From JBFWUW01 sp050247075 (GTDB taxonomy: Bacteria > Planctomycetota > Planctomycetia > Pirellulales > JBFWUW01), in NCBI GenBank assembly GCA_050247075.1, contig JBFWUW010000005.1:62001-126000 (forward strand): a stretch of 64,000 bases of DNA, in the 5' to 3' direction. Below are positions 49,739 to 57,594 of this stretch, one piece after another. The stretch's first letter is position 1. Every line of letters begins with the position of its first letter. A program made the translations under genes and the position numbers. Below the pieces are notes generated by a model. That model was not told the DNA's origin. It saw nothing but the letters and a program-made list of their open reading frames with translations, and did no database searches.

Positions 49739-52011
49739 CCTGCGCCTTGCTCGGCTATTCGTTGCGGTTCTTTCCGGTCTTTTCGCCGGGCCTGGTGCTG
49801 GCCATTGGCTGCCTGTTATTGGCCTTGCTGGCCTACGGCAGCCGCTTGTTGCGCCGCAAGCATGTGCCGCCGCGGTCGGTGGCCGCCTTGGCAATACTGC
49901 GCGCGGCAATGGTCGTACTGTTCTGCCTGGGGCTGTTGCACCCCGTGCTGTCGTACACAAGGTCGGTGGCACAAGCCCCCGACGTGCTGGTGATGGTCGA
50001 TGCTTCCCAAAGCATGAACGCCGCCAGCGCTGCCGGAGATGGCTCGCGATGGTATGAAGCCTTGCGGACTTTGCAAACCAGCCCCGCCTTGCAATCGGCG
50101 GCTCAGCAAAGAAATCTGCATTGGTTCACGTTTGACCGCCGCGCCACGCCCACCACACCGCAAGATTTGGCCCAGCTTTCCGCCCAGGGGACCGGCACCG
50201 ATTTCGCCGCCAGTTTGGCCGCCGCGGCCAACCACGTCCGCTTGCTCAACGCGGAATCGGGCGAAGGGAGCGCTCCGGCCCGACTGTTGCTGGTGAGTGA
50301 TGGCCAAGATCAAGGGACCTCCAGCGCCGTTGACCAGGCGCGCCTACTGGGCCTGGCGGTCGATGTGCTAATTCCCACCGGCCAAGGCCCGGCGGCCGGT
50401 TCCAGCGCCGTGACCATCGAAGACGTACAAGCGCCGACGCGGGTGTTGTTGGGATCGGAGTGCGCTTTTCAGGTGACGTTGGATCCTCTCGCCGCGGACG
50501 AAGGGCTGTCGCTGGTGCTAGACGAAAACGGCCGCGAGGTCCATCGTCAGGCGGTGGGCAAACTCCCCCCCGGCCAGCCCAGCCGCCTCATGGTGGCCCA
50601 TCGCCCGACCGAACCCGGCCTGAAACGCTACACGTTCCGCCTGATGCATGACGACGCCGCCATCGGCGCGGGCTTTGCCGTCAATGTCCAAGTCACCGAC
50701 GGCCGGCACGACGTGCTGGTGCTGGAGGATACCTGGCGGTGGGAGTTCAAATACCTGCGGCGGGTGCTGGAGGACGACCCCAGTTTCAGCCTCACGGCGT
50801 TCTTGTCGCGCGGCGAACGGGCCTTTGTGCAATTTGGCGAGCCAGAACGCCGCGTCCATCTGGGCGGCTTTCCCCATAGCCGCAACGAGCTAGAGGGTTT
50901 TGACACGTTGATCTTGGGCGACGTAAACCCCGCCACATGGCCCAAGGGGCTGGCCCGCAACATCCACCTGGCCGTCAGCGACGGCGGCAAGTCGCTGGTC
51001 ATCGTGGCCGGTCCGCGATTGGGCGATTGGGTCGATGTGCCCGAGCTTTCTCGGCTGCTTCCCGTGGAGCTTTCGCGCCAGTCGGGCGAGCCCGTCAGCG
51101 GGCAAATCGCCGTCCAGGCCACGGCGGAAGGAAGCAGCCAAGGCTGGTTTTCGCTCACGCCCCCCGGCCAATCGGGCGAGGCAACCTCCGCGTCGCCGGT
51201 TTTGCCAGCCCTGCCAGGCATCTATCCGGCGCTGCGCAAGCGGCCAGCTGCCACCGTCTTGCTGGAAGCCAGCGAACAGGCCAATGCCCACGGGCCGCTG
51301 GTGGTCGTGGCCGAACAACCGGTCGGCCGCGGCCGGGTATTATACATCGGCACCGATGCGTTGTGGCGCTGGCACACGTTGGGTCCACGCAATGAGGCCG
51401 GCGCAACCTTGCATTCGGCCTTTTGGCAACATGCCTTGCGGGCCTTGGCACCGCCGATTCCGGCTTCGTCGCAAGCCCAGTTGTGGCTGCGGCCCGAGCA
51501 GACCCGCTACCGGGCCGGCGACCGTGTGCGGCTTTCGGCCGAGTGGGCGGCACCAGGTCAAAAGTCTGCCCCGACATTGGAGGCCGCGGTGGTCTTGCCC
51601 GACGGACGCCGGCTGCCGCTCGACATGTCGCGCGACGAACGCGACCCACGGCGGTTTGCCGCCTGGTTCGACGTGGCCGAGGCGGGCCGCTACCGCATTG
51701 AAGCCACCGCCCGTGGCGATGCCGAAGACGCCGTCGAATCGTCCACGCTGTTGGAAGTCTCGGCCGGCCTGCAAGAAAGCACATCTTCCCCCGTCGATAC
51801 GGCGGCCCTTGTCCGCCTGGCCGAAGCGACGGGCGGCCGCGTCATCGACCCCGCCTCGCCCACCGGCTGGCTGGCCGCAGGGGCCCCCCCTGCCGCCACG
51901 GTTGTGCGTCAACAGTCGTTCGATCTGTGGCACAACTACAGCATTGTGCTGCTGCTGTGCGGCGTGCTAGCCGCCGACTGGCTGCTGCGGCTGTTTCGCG
52001 GGTATGTGTAA
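49735..52011 (+). CDS. VWA/glutamine-amidotransferase-like membrane protein
   Basis: A 758-aa protein with two N-terminal membrane helices (residues ~12-35 and ~50-78), a VWA domain with MVDASQSMNAA near residue 85 and LLVSDGQDQGT, then a class I glutamine amidotransferase-like domain (~320-540: VLVLEDTWRWEFKYLRRVLEDD, DTLILGDVNPATW, KSLVIVAGPRLGDW) and a C-terminal beta domain ending in a helix (IVLLLCGVLAADWLLRLF). These features match the large last component of planctomycete MoxR/VWA operons. The amidotransferase-like fold lacks an evident nucleophile Cys, so it is probably structural. Confidence 0.83.
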   Translation: MTCALLGYSLRFFPVFSPGLVLAIGCLLLALLAYGSRLLRRKHVPPRSVAALAILRAAMVVLFCLGLLHPVLSYTRSVAQAPDVLVMVDASQSMNAASAAGDGSRWYEALRTLQTSPALQSAAQQRNLHWFTFDRRATPTTPQDLAQLSAQGTGTDFAASLAAAANHVRLLNAESGEGSAPARLLLVSDGQDQGTSSAVDQARLLGLAVDVLIPTGQGPAAGSSAVTIEDVQAPTRVLLGSECAFQVTLDPLAADEGLSLVLDENGREVHRQAVGKLPPGQPSRLMVAHRPTEPGLKRYTFRLMHDDAAIGAGFAVNVQVTDGRHDVLVLEDTWRWEFKYLRRVLEDDPSFSLTAFLSRGERAFVQFGEPERRVHLGGFPHSRNELEGFDTLILGDVNPATWPKGLARNIHLAVSDGGKSLVIVAGPRLGDWVDVPELSRLLPVELSRQSGEPVSGQIAVQATAEGSSQGWFSLTPPGQSGEATSASPVLPALPGIYPALRKRPAATVLLEASEQANAHGPLVVVAEQPVGRGRVLYIGTDALWRWHTLGPRNEAGATLHSAFWQHALRALAPPIPASSQAQLWLRPEQTRYRAGDRVRLSAEWAAPGQKSAPTLEAAVVLPDGRRLPLDMSRDERDPRRFAAWFDVAEAGRYRIEATARGDAEDAVESSTLLEVSAGLQESTSSPVDTAALVRLAEATGGRVIDPASPTGWLAAGAPPAATVVRQQSFDLWHNYSIVLLLCGVLAADWLLRLFRGYV

Positions 52012-52106
52012 CGCCGGCCCCACTCGCCAATTGGCGTGACATTTCCTAACATAGGGCATCGTCGTTATTCGACTATTCTTTCCCCCGGAAAGCCAGGAGC
52101 CACGTC

Positions 52107-52715
52107 TTGGAACAAGCAGTAGACCCCCGCGAACAAAAACAAGCCATTCGCGAACAGGCGCATACCAACCGCAAGGCCCAAGAGGACAAGGACGAACTCA
52201 GCCAGGCAATCTGCCGAACCTTCGCCGAACTGCCAGAGTACGCCGCGGCCAAGACGGTCTTATACTACCTGGATGTCCGCACCGAGGTCCGCACCCGGCA
52301 TAGCCTGTCCGATGCGCTGGCCAGCGGCAAGAAGATTGTCGTACCGTACTGCGTGGATGGCGAGCTGGAACTGTTCCATCTCACCAGCATGGAAGAGTTG
52401 TCGGTCGGCATGTACAAAATTCTGGAGCCCAAGGTCGAACTGCGGGCGCTTCCGGAAAAGCGCGTTGATGTGGCCGAACTGGACCTGATCATGGTTCCCG
52501 GCGTGGCCTTCGACCGCACCGGCGGCCGCATGGGGCACGGCTTTGGCTACTACGATAAGCTGCTGGAAAAAGCCCGCCCGCAAACGCCGCTGGTGGCGCT
52601 GGCCTTTGAGTGCCAGTTGTTTCCAGAAATCCCCACGCAGGCGCACGATATCTACATGGACAAGATCATCAGCGAAAGCCAAACCTATCTCTGCAAAGGA
52701 CGCGGCGGAGCGTGA
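52107..52715 (+). CDS. 5-formyltetrahydrofolate cyclo-ligase family protein
   Basis: A 202-aa protein of the MTHFS family, which converts 5-formyl-THF to methenyl-THF with ATP. Hallmarks: KTVLYYLDVRTEVRT, KKIVVPYCVDGELELF, and the C-terminal PGVAFDRTGGRMGHGFGYYD loop that binds ATP. The start is TTG at 52107, supported by AGGAG 10 bases upstream. Its stop overlaps the start of the formyltransferase gene by 4 bases (GTGA), so the two are translated together. In that context it might act on a tetrahydromethanopterin derivative rather than, or as well as, folate; that is inference. Confidence 0.88.
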   Translation: MEQAVDPREQKQAIREQAHTNRKAQEDKDELSQAICRTFAELPEYAAAKTVLYYLDVRTEVRTRHSLSDALASGKKIVVPYCVDGELELFHLTSMEELSVGMYKILEPKVELRALPEKRVDVAELDLIMVPGVAFDRTGGRMGHGFGYYDKLLEKARPQTPLVALAFECQLFPEIPTQAHDIYMDKIISESQTYLCKGRGGA

Positions 52716-53650
52716 GCAGCCAGCAGGCGGAAATCGAAGATACCTACGCCGAGGCGTTTCGTAGCATTTATGCCGAGGTGCTGATTACCGCCCGCGACCG
52801 TAATTGGGTCGATCACGCGGTGGCGGCAGCCACCGGCAATGCCTCCAGCACGATCATGTGCGATTGCGAGGCCGGACTGGACCGCTACGTCGGTCCCGGC
52901 AGCCCCAGCCAAGAGGCCACGCCCGACGGCCGGCCCGGTGCCATTGTGCAGTTTCATGTCCCCCGGTTCCGCAAAGACCGGGTCGAGGCGTTGGAACGTT
53001 CGCTGCTGGTCCGCCTCAGCCAGAACGTGCTGACGTGCCCCACGGCGGCCTGCTTCAATACGATCGACTCCGATCCTTTCTTCAAGCTGGGCCGCAAGCT
53101 TGCCTTCTTTGGCGACGGGCATCAGTTTCGCGACCAGCGGCATGGCCGCCCGGTGTGGGTCATTCCCATCTTGGGAGGAGAGTTTGTCATCGACAGGCGG
53201 TTTGGCTTTCGCGATGGACTGATGGGGGGCAACCTGTGGTATCTGGGGAGCACCGTCGATGCGGCCCTCGACGCCACCGTGCAAGGCTTGGCCGCCGCCA
53301 TGCAAGTCCCCGGAGTGATCGCTCCGTTTCCGGGGGGCATCGCGGGTAGCGGCTCCAAAGCTGGCAGCCGCTACAAATTCAGCGTGGCCAGCACCTATGA
53401 AAAGTTCTGCCCCACCCTGCGGGCCAAGCTGGGCGATGCCTCGGCCGTGCCGCCGGGCGTCCATTCCATCATGGAAATCATTCTCAACGGCCGCGATCTC
53501 GAAGCCTTGAACCAAGCCACGCAGGCCGCCATTGCTGCCTCGGTCAACTCCCCCGGCCTGGTCAAAATCTCCGCCGGCAACTATGGCGGCCGCCTCGGTA
53601 AAAGCTTCATCTACCTCCGCCCCCAGGGCGACGGCAAGCCAGGCGGATAA
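52712..53650 (+). CDS. ftr: Formylmethanofuran:tetrahydromethanopterin formyltransferase
   Basis: A 312-aa Ftr/FhcD protein of the H4MPT-linked C1 pathway, which moves a formyl group between methanofuran and tetrahydromethanopterin. Features: EDTYAEAFRSIYAEVLITA at the N-terminus, GNASSTIMCDCEAGLD, WVIPILGGEFVIDRRFG, VIAPFPGGIAGSGSKAGSRY near residue 215 and VKISAGNYGGRLGKSF near the end. GTG 52712 overlaps the upstream stop and has GGCGGAG before it. In aerobic bacteria and planctomycetes the pathway oxidises formaldehyde; the other fhc, mch and fae genes are not in the window. Confidence 0.9.
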   Translation: MSSQQAEIEDTYAEAFRSIYAEVLITARDRNWVDHAVAAATGNASSTIMCDCEAGLDRYVGPGSPSQEATPDGRPGAIVQFHVPRFRKDRVEALERSLLVRLSQNVLTCPTAACFNTIDSDPFFKLGRKLAFFGDGHQFRDQRHGRPVWVIPILGGEFVIDRRFGFRDGLMGGNLWYLGSTVDAALDATVQGLAAAMQVPGVIAPFPGGIAGSGSKAGSRYKFSVASTYEKFCPTLRAKLGDASAVPPGVHSIMEIILNGRDLEALNQATQAAIAASVNSPGLVKISAGNYGGRLGKSFIYLRPQGDGKPGG

Positions 53651-53969
53651 TCGCCGTCAGAGGCGGCTCCTTCAGCCTACTCGGCGATGAAATCGCCTGC
53701 TTTTTCAGCCTTCATCCTTTCGCCTTTCGCCTTTCGCCCTATGGACAGGCAGGGGTGGATGTAAGATATTGTGTGCTGCGCGCGGGCGTCAGGCGGCAAC
53801 CGCTTAAAGCCAAACAGCTTGGGGCAAAGCCCGCCACCGCAAGCCCCCCGGCCCAGGGACTTGTTAGCTTCCCGCCCGCGGCCAGCCGAACATTGTCAGC
53901 CGGGGCTACGTAATCGAATCAGATTTTGTTTTGTCAGCCGTCCAGTAATTCTTCGGGAGCCGAGTACCC
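53651..53969. other. 319-base intergenic region before the Gld-like operon
   Basis: No gene seen. The left part carries a degraded GGCGGCTCCTTCAG/ATCGCCTGC repeat and a CTTTCGCCTTTCGCC run like that near 34305. The right part is rich in short GC hairpins (53790-53880), such as GCGG-CAA-CCGC, and may be a structured leader, but it does not fit any riboswitch I could recall with confidence. Confidence 0.4.
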
Positions 53970-54707
53970 ATGAGCGAAACCCGTGGCCCGGCCATGATCG
54001 AGGCCCAAGGCCTGTCCAAGTTTTACGGTGAGTTCGCCGCCACGAAGGATGTCTCCTTCAGCATCAGCCAGGGCGAAGTCGTGGCCTTTTTGGGGCCTAA
54101 CGGTGCCGGCAAGAGCACCACCATGAAACTGCTGACCGGCTACCTGGCCCCTTCGGCCGGCGTGGCACGCATCGCCGGGCACGACATGTCCGACGACCGC
54201 CTGGCCGGCAGCGAGAAGTTGGGATACTTGCCAGAAAACGGCCCGCTCTATCCCGATATGACCCCTCGCGGCCTGTTGCAGTTTTTTGCCGCCGCCCGGG
54301 GCCTTTCGGCCTCGCGGACGCGCGAACGGATCGCCGCCGTGATCGACCTGTGCGACCTGGGGGCGGTGGTCGGCAAGGCCATCGGCAAACTGTCCAAGGG
54401 TTATCGCCAGCGCGTGGGGATGGCCCAGGTGTTGTTGCATGAGCCCGACGTTTTGATTCTGGACGAACCGACAGCCGGCTTGGACCCCAATCAAATCCGC
54501 GAGGTCCGCGAAACAATCCGCCGGCTGGGGCAAAACAAGACCATCCTGCTCTCCACCCACATTCTGCAAGAGGTTGAAGCTATGTGCAGCCGCGTGCTGT
54601 TCATCTCCGAGGGCCGCTTGAAGTACGACGGCACGGTGCAAGATCTGGTCAAGGATGGCAAACCGCTGGACGAGCATTTCCATAAATTGACCCGCGGCGC
54701 AGCTTAA
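53970..54707 (+). CDS. ABC transporter ATP-binding protein (GldA-like)
   Basis: A 245-aa ATPase with Walker A GPNGAGKST (residue ~47), signature LSKGYRQRVG, Walker B VLILDEPTAG and switch STHILQEVE. The first gene of a three-gene operon with a GldF/GldG-type fused permease and a DUF4340 protein. In Bacteroidetes GldA-GldF-GldG support gliding; in other phyla the complex is uncharacterised. GGGAG lies 10 bases before ATG 53970; an internal ATG (53994) is an alternative start. Confidence 0.88.
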   Translation: MSETRGPAMIEAQGLSKFYGEFAATKDVSFSISQGEVVAFLGPNGAGKSTTMKLLTGYLAPSAGVARIAGHDMSDDRLAGSEKLGYLPENGPLYPDMTPRGLLQFFAAARGLSASRTRERIAAVIDLCDLGAVVGKAIGKLSKGYRQRVGMAQVLLHEPDVLILDEPTAGLDPNQIREVRETIRRLGQNKTILLSTHILQEVEAMCSRVLFISEGRLKYDGTVQDLVKDGKPLDEHFHKLTRGAA

Positions 54708-54783
54708 GCTGGGCCGGTTCAACTTTTCTTGCCGCGGTTGTTTCCGGACTTATGTAGTTTTATTTCTTGAAGAAAAAGACGCC

Positions 54784-57519
54784 ATGAAAACTCATGTGAT
54801 CTCCGCGATCTTTCTGCGGAACCTGAAGAGCTACTTCAGCAACCCGACGGGTTACGTGTTCATTTGCGTATTCGTGCTGCTCTGTACGTTCGCGGCGTTT
54901 TGGCCGCACGAGTTTTTCAACGCCAACCTGGCCAACTTCGACCAGCTCAACACCTATCTGCCCTACATTTTGCTGGTATTCATACCGGCCATCACCATGA
55001 GCGTATGGGCCGAGGAGCGCCGCCAAGGGACCGACGAATTATTGCTGACCATTCCGGCCAGCGACCTGGACGTGGTACTGGGCAAATACCTGGCCGCGGT
55101 GGCGATTTACACGGTCTCGTTGGCTTTTTCACTGTATAACGTAATCTGGTTGTGGATCTGGTCGAATGGCAACGTCGATCTGGGGCTGATCGCCGGCAAC
55201 TACTTTGGTTATTGGCTGGTGGGGCTGGCCATGCTGGCGGCGGGCATGGTGGCGTCGTTCTTGACCAGCAATCTCACGGTCGGCTTCATCCTGGGTTTAT
55301 TGTTCAATGCTCCACTGGTCTTCGCCGGGGCGGTCGATACGGTTCCCTGGCTGCCAACGTCTTTCACGCGAAATATCAAGAACCTGAGCATCGCCGAGCA
55401 ATTCCGCGATTTCGGCCAAGGGGTGGTGAGTTTCACCAACATTCTGTACTTCATCCTGGCCACCGGCATCATGCTGTATTTGTGCCTGGTGCTGATCGGC
55501 CGCCGGCACTGGTTTGGCGGGCGTGACGGGCACTCCATGTTGTTGCACTTTATCGTCCGCAGCGTGGCCTTGGGCGCGGCTTGCGTTGGCTTGCTGGTGC
55601 TCTGCAATGCCATTCCCTCGGTTGCCAGCAGCCGCCTGGATGTTACCGCCGAGGGGCTGAGCTCGCTCTCCACGCATACGGTGAAAGCCTTGCGGGAACT
55701 GCCGGAAGACCACCCGGTAACCATCGACGCCTACATCAGCCCCACCGTACCGGAGGCTTACGTGCCAACGCGGCTGAACTTGCTCTCGATTCTTCGCGAG
55801 TTCAAGGCGCTGGCCAAGGGCAAGGTCGAAGTCCGTGTCCACCCCACCGAACCCTTCACCGACGACGCCCAATACGCCAGCGACCAGTTCGGCATCAAGG
55901 GCCAGCAGGTCATCAATCGTTCGCGCGGGACAACCAAGGCCGAGGAAATCTACATGGGTGTGGCCTTTACCTCCGGCCTGAACAAGGTCGTGGTGCCGTT
56001 TTTCGACAAGGGCATTCCGGCCGAGTACGAGCTATTGCGCTCGGTGGTCACGGTCGCCCAGCAGAAGCGCAAGACCCTGGCCGTACTGACGACCGACGCC
56101 AAACTGTTCGGCACGTTCGACATGCAGCGCTTTACGCCCGGCCAAGACCAGCAACTGGTCAACGAACTCAAGAAGCAGTACGACGTAATCCAAGTCAACG
56201 CCGACAGCCCCATCACGCAAGAATTCGACGTGCTGCTGGCCGTGCAGCCCTCCACGCTGTCACCCGAGCAAATGCCCAATTTCATCAATGCCGTGCGGTC
56301 GGGCCGCAAGACGGCCATCTTTGAGGATCCGTTCTCGTTTTTCTTTCAGGTGGCCGGAACCAGCTTCCCCAAGGATCCGCCGGGCGGCATGAACCCCTTT
56401 ATGCAGCAACAGCCGCCGCAGCCCAAGGGAAATATCGACCCCTTGTGGACCATGCTGGGCGTCAAGTTCGATGGCGGCAACGTCGTCTGGCAAGAATACA
56501 ATCCTTATCCCAATATCGACGACTTCACGCGCATCAAGGAGTTCGTGTTTATTGGGCCCGGTTCTGGTGCCGAGGTCCCCTTCAACGAAGAGGACTCGAT
56601 TACATCCAACTTGCAAGAACTGTTGTTTCCCGCGCCGGGCAGCATCACCCGCAATGAAGCTGTCGATCTGAACTACGAGGTTCTCGTCAAGACCGGCCCT
56701 CGCATCGGCACCATCCCCGCCATGGACCTGCGCTCGGCATTGACTGGCAACATTCGCCTGTTGGACCGTTCCCGCATCATCAAAGACACGCCTTTCCAGT
56801 TGGCAGCGCGGATCAGCGGCAAGATCAAGGCCGATCCTTTCTCGGAAGAATCCGACAAAGAGGGTGACGGCAAGGAAGGTGGCGACAAGAAATCTGGCGG
56901 GTCGGAAATTGACGTCGTGCTGGTGGCCGATATCGACCTGCTCTCGACCCAATTCTTCGACCTGCGCCAGCGGGGGAACGACGACGATTTCAAACTGCGG
57001 CCCGACAACGTAACGTTCGTGCTGAACGTGCTCGACTCGCTGGCGGGCGACGACCGCTTTATCGAAGTCCGCAAGCGCCGCCGCGAACACCGCACCTTGC
57101 AGCAGATCGAAGAGAAAGTCTCCGACGCCAGGAAAAGCGCCGCCAAGGAGCGGGCCGATTTCTTGGAGGACATCAAGGTCTTGATTACCCAAATCCAGGG
57201 AGAGCTGGATGCCGAGGTTGCCAAGATCGACGATACGCCCAACCTCAGCGCAACCGAGCGGGCTCAGCGCAAGGCGATCGCCCAGCAAGTCGCCAGCAAG
57301 CGGCTGCAGAAAGAGACCGAGGTTAAAGACCGCCAAAAGGACGAGAAGTTTAACCAGATCGAGCGCGAGCTCGATCGCGATATCCGCAATCTGCAAGGGG
57401 GCCAACGGGCCTGGGCCACCGCCTTGGCCCCGCTCTTGCCGCTGCTGCTGGGCTTTATCATGCTTGTCAATGTCCGCCTCCGCGAGAAAGAGGGCGTGCC
57501 CAAGAGCCGCCGTAAGTAG
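54784..57519 (+). CDS. Fused ABC-2 permease and GldG-like protein
   Basis: A 911-aa fusion. Residues ~1-245 are a six-helix ABC-2/GldF permease (ending ILATGIMLYLCLVLIGRRHW). Residues ~255-720 form a GldG/ABC-type uncharacterised domain starting with a helix (VRSVALGAACVGLLVLCNAI) and including FKALAKGKVEVRVHPTEPF, VVVPFFDKGIPAEYELLRSV and AIFEDPFSFFFQ. A Lys/Glu/Gly-rich linker lies near residue 700. Residues ~755-865 are a long charged coiled coil, and a last helix (LAPLLPLLLGFIMLVNVRL) closes the protein. The architecture suggests a permease coupled to a large periplasmic sensor of unknown ligand. Confidence 0.85.
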   Translation: MKTHVISAIFLRNLKSYFSNPTGYVFICVFVLLCTFAAFWPHEFFNANLANFDQLNTYLPYILLVFIPAITMSVWAEERRQGTDELLLTIPASDLDVVLGKYLAAVAIYTVSLAFSLYNVIWLWIWSNGNVDLGLIAGNYFGYWLVGLAMLAAGMVASFLTSNLTVGFILGLLFNAPLVFAGAVDTVPWLPTSFTRNIKNLSIAEQFRDFGQGVVSFTNILYFILATGIMLYLCLVLIGRRHWFGGRDGHSMLLHFIVRSVALGAACVGLLVLCNAIPSVASSRLDVTAEGLSSLSTHTVKALRELPEDHPVTIDAYISPTVPEAYVPTRLNLLSILREFKALAKGKVEVRVHPTEPFTDDAQYASDQFGIKGQQVINRSRGTTKAEEIYMGVAFTSGLNKVVVPFFDKGIPAEYELLRSVVTVAQQKRKTLAVLTTDAKLFGTFDMQRFTPGQDQQLVNELKKQYDVIQVNADSPITQEFDVLLAVQPSTLSPEQMPNFINAVRSGRKTAIFEDPFSFFFQVAGTSFPKDPPGGMNPFMQQQPPQPKGNIDPLWTMLGVKFDGGNVVWQEYNPYPNIDDFTRIKEFVFIGPGSGAEVPFNEEDSITSNLQELLFPAPGSITRNEAVDLNYEVLVKTGPRIGTIPAMDLRSALTGNIRLLDRSRIIKDTPFQLAARISGKIKADPFSEESDKEGDGKEGGDKKSGGSEIDVVLVADIDLLSTQFFDLRQRGNDDDFKLRPDNVTFVLNVLDSLAGDDRFIEVRKRRREHRTLQQIEEKVSDARKSAAKERADFLEDIKVLITQIQGELDAEVAKIDDTPNLSATERAQRKAIAQQVASKRLQKETEVKDRQKDEKFNQIERELDRDIRNLQGGQRAWATALAPLLPLLLGFIMLVNVRLREKEGVPKSRRK

Positions 57520-57594
57520 TCGGCGGCAAGCTGCCGCGGGGGCCTCCATTCCATCCATCCAAAGTTTTGAGATAACCTCTCAGGACCATTTACG

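Noticed and set aside
53760..53960. Riboswitch (cobalamin or c-di-GMP type) before the Gld-like operon
   Set aside because: GC-rich hairpins are present, but I could not match the conserved core of either class; a covariance-model search would be needed.
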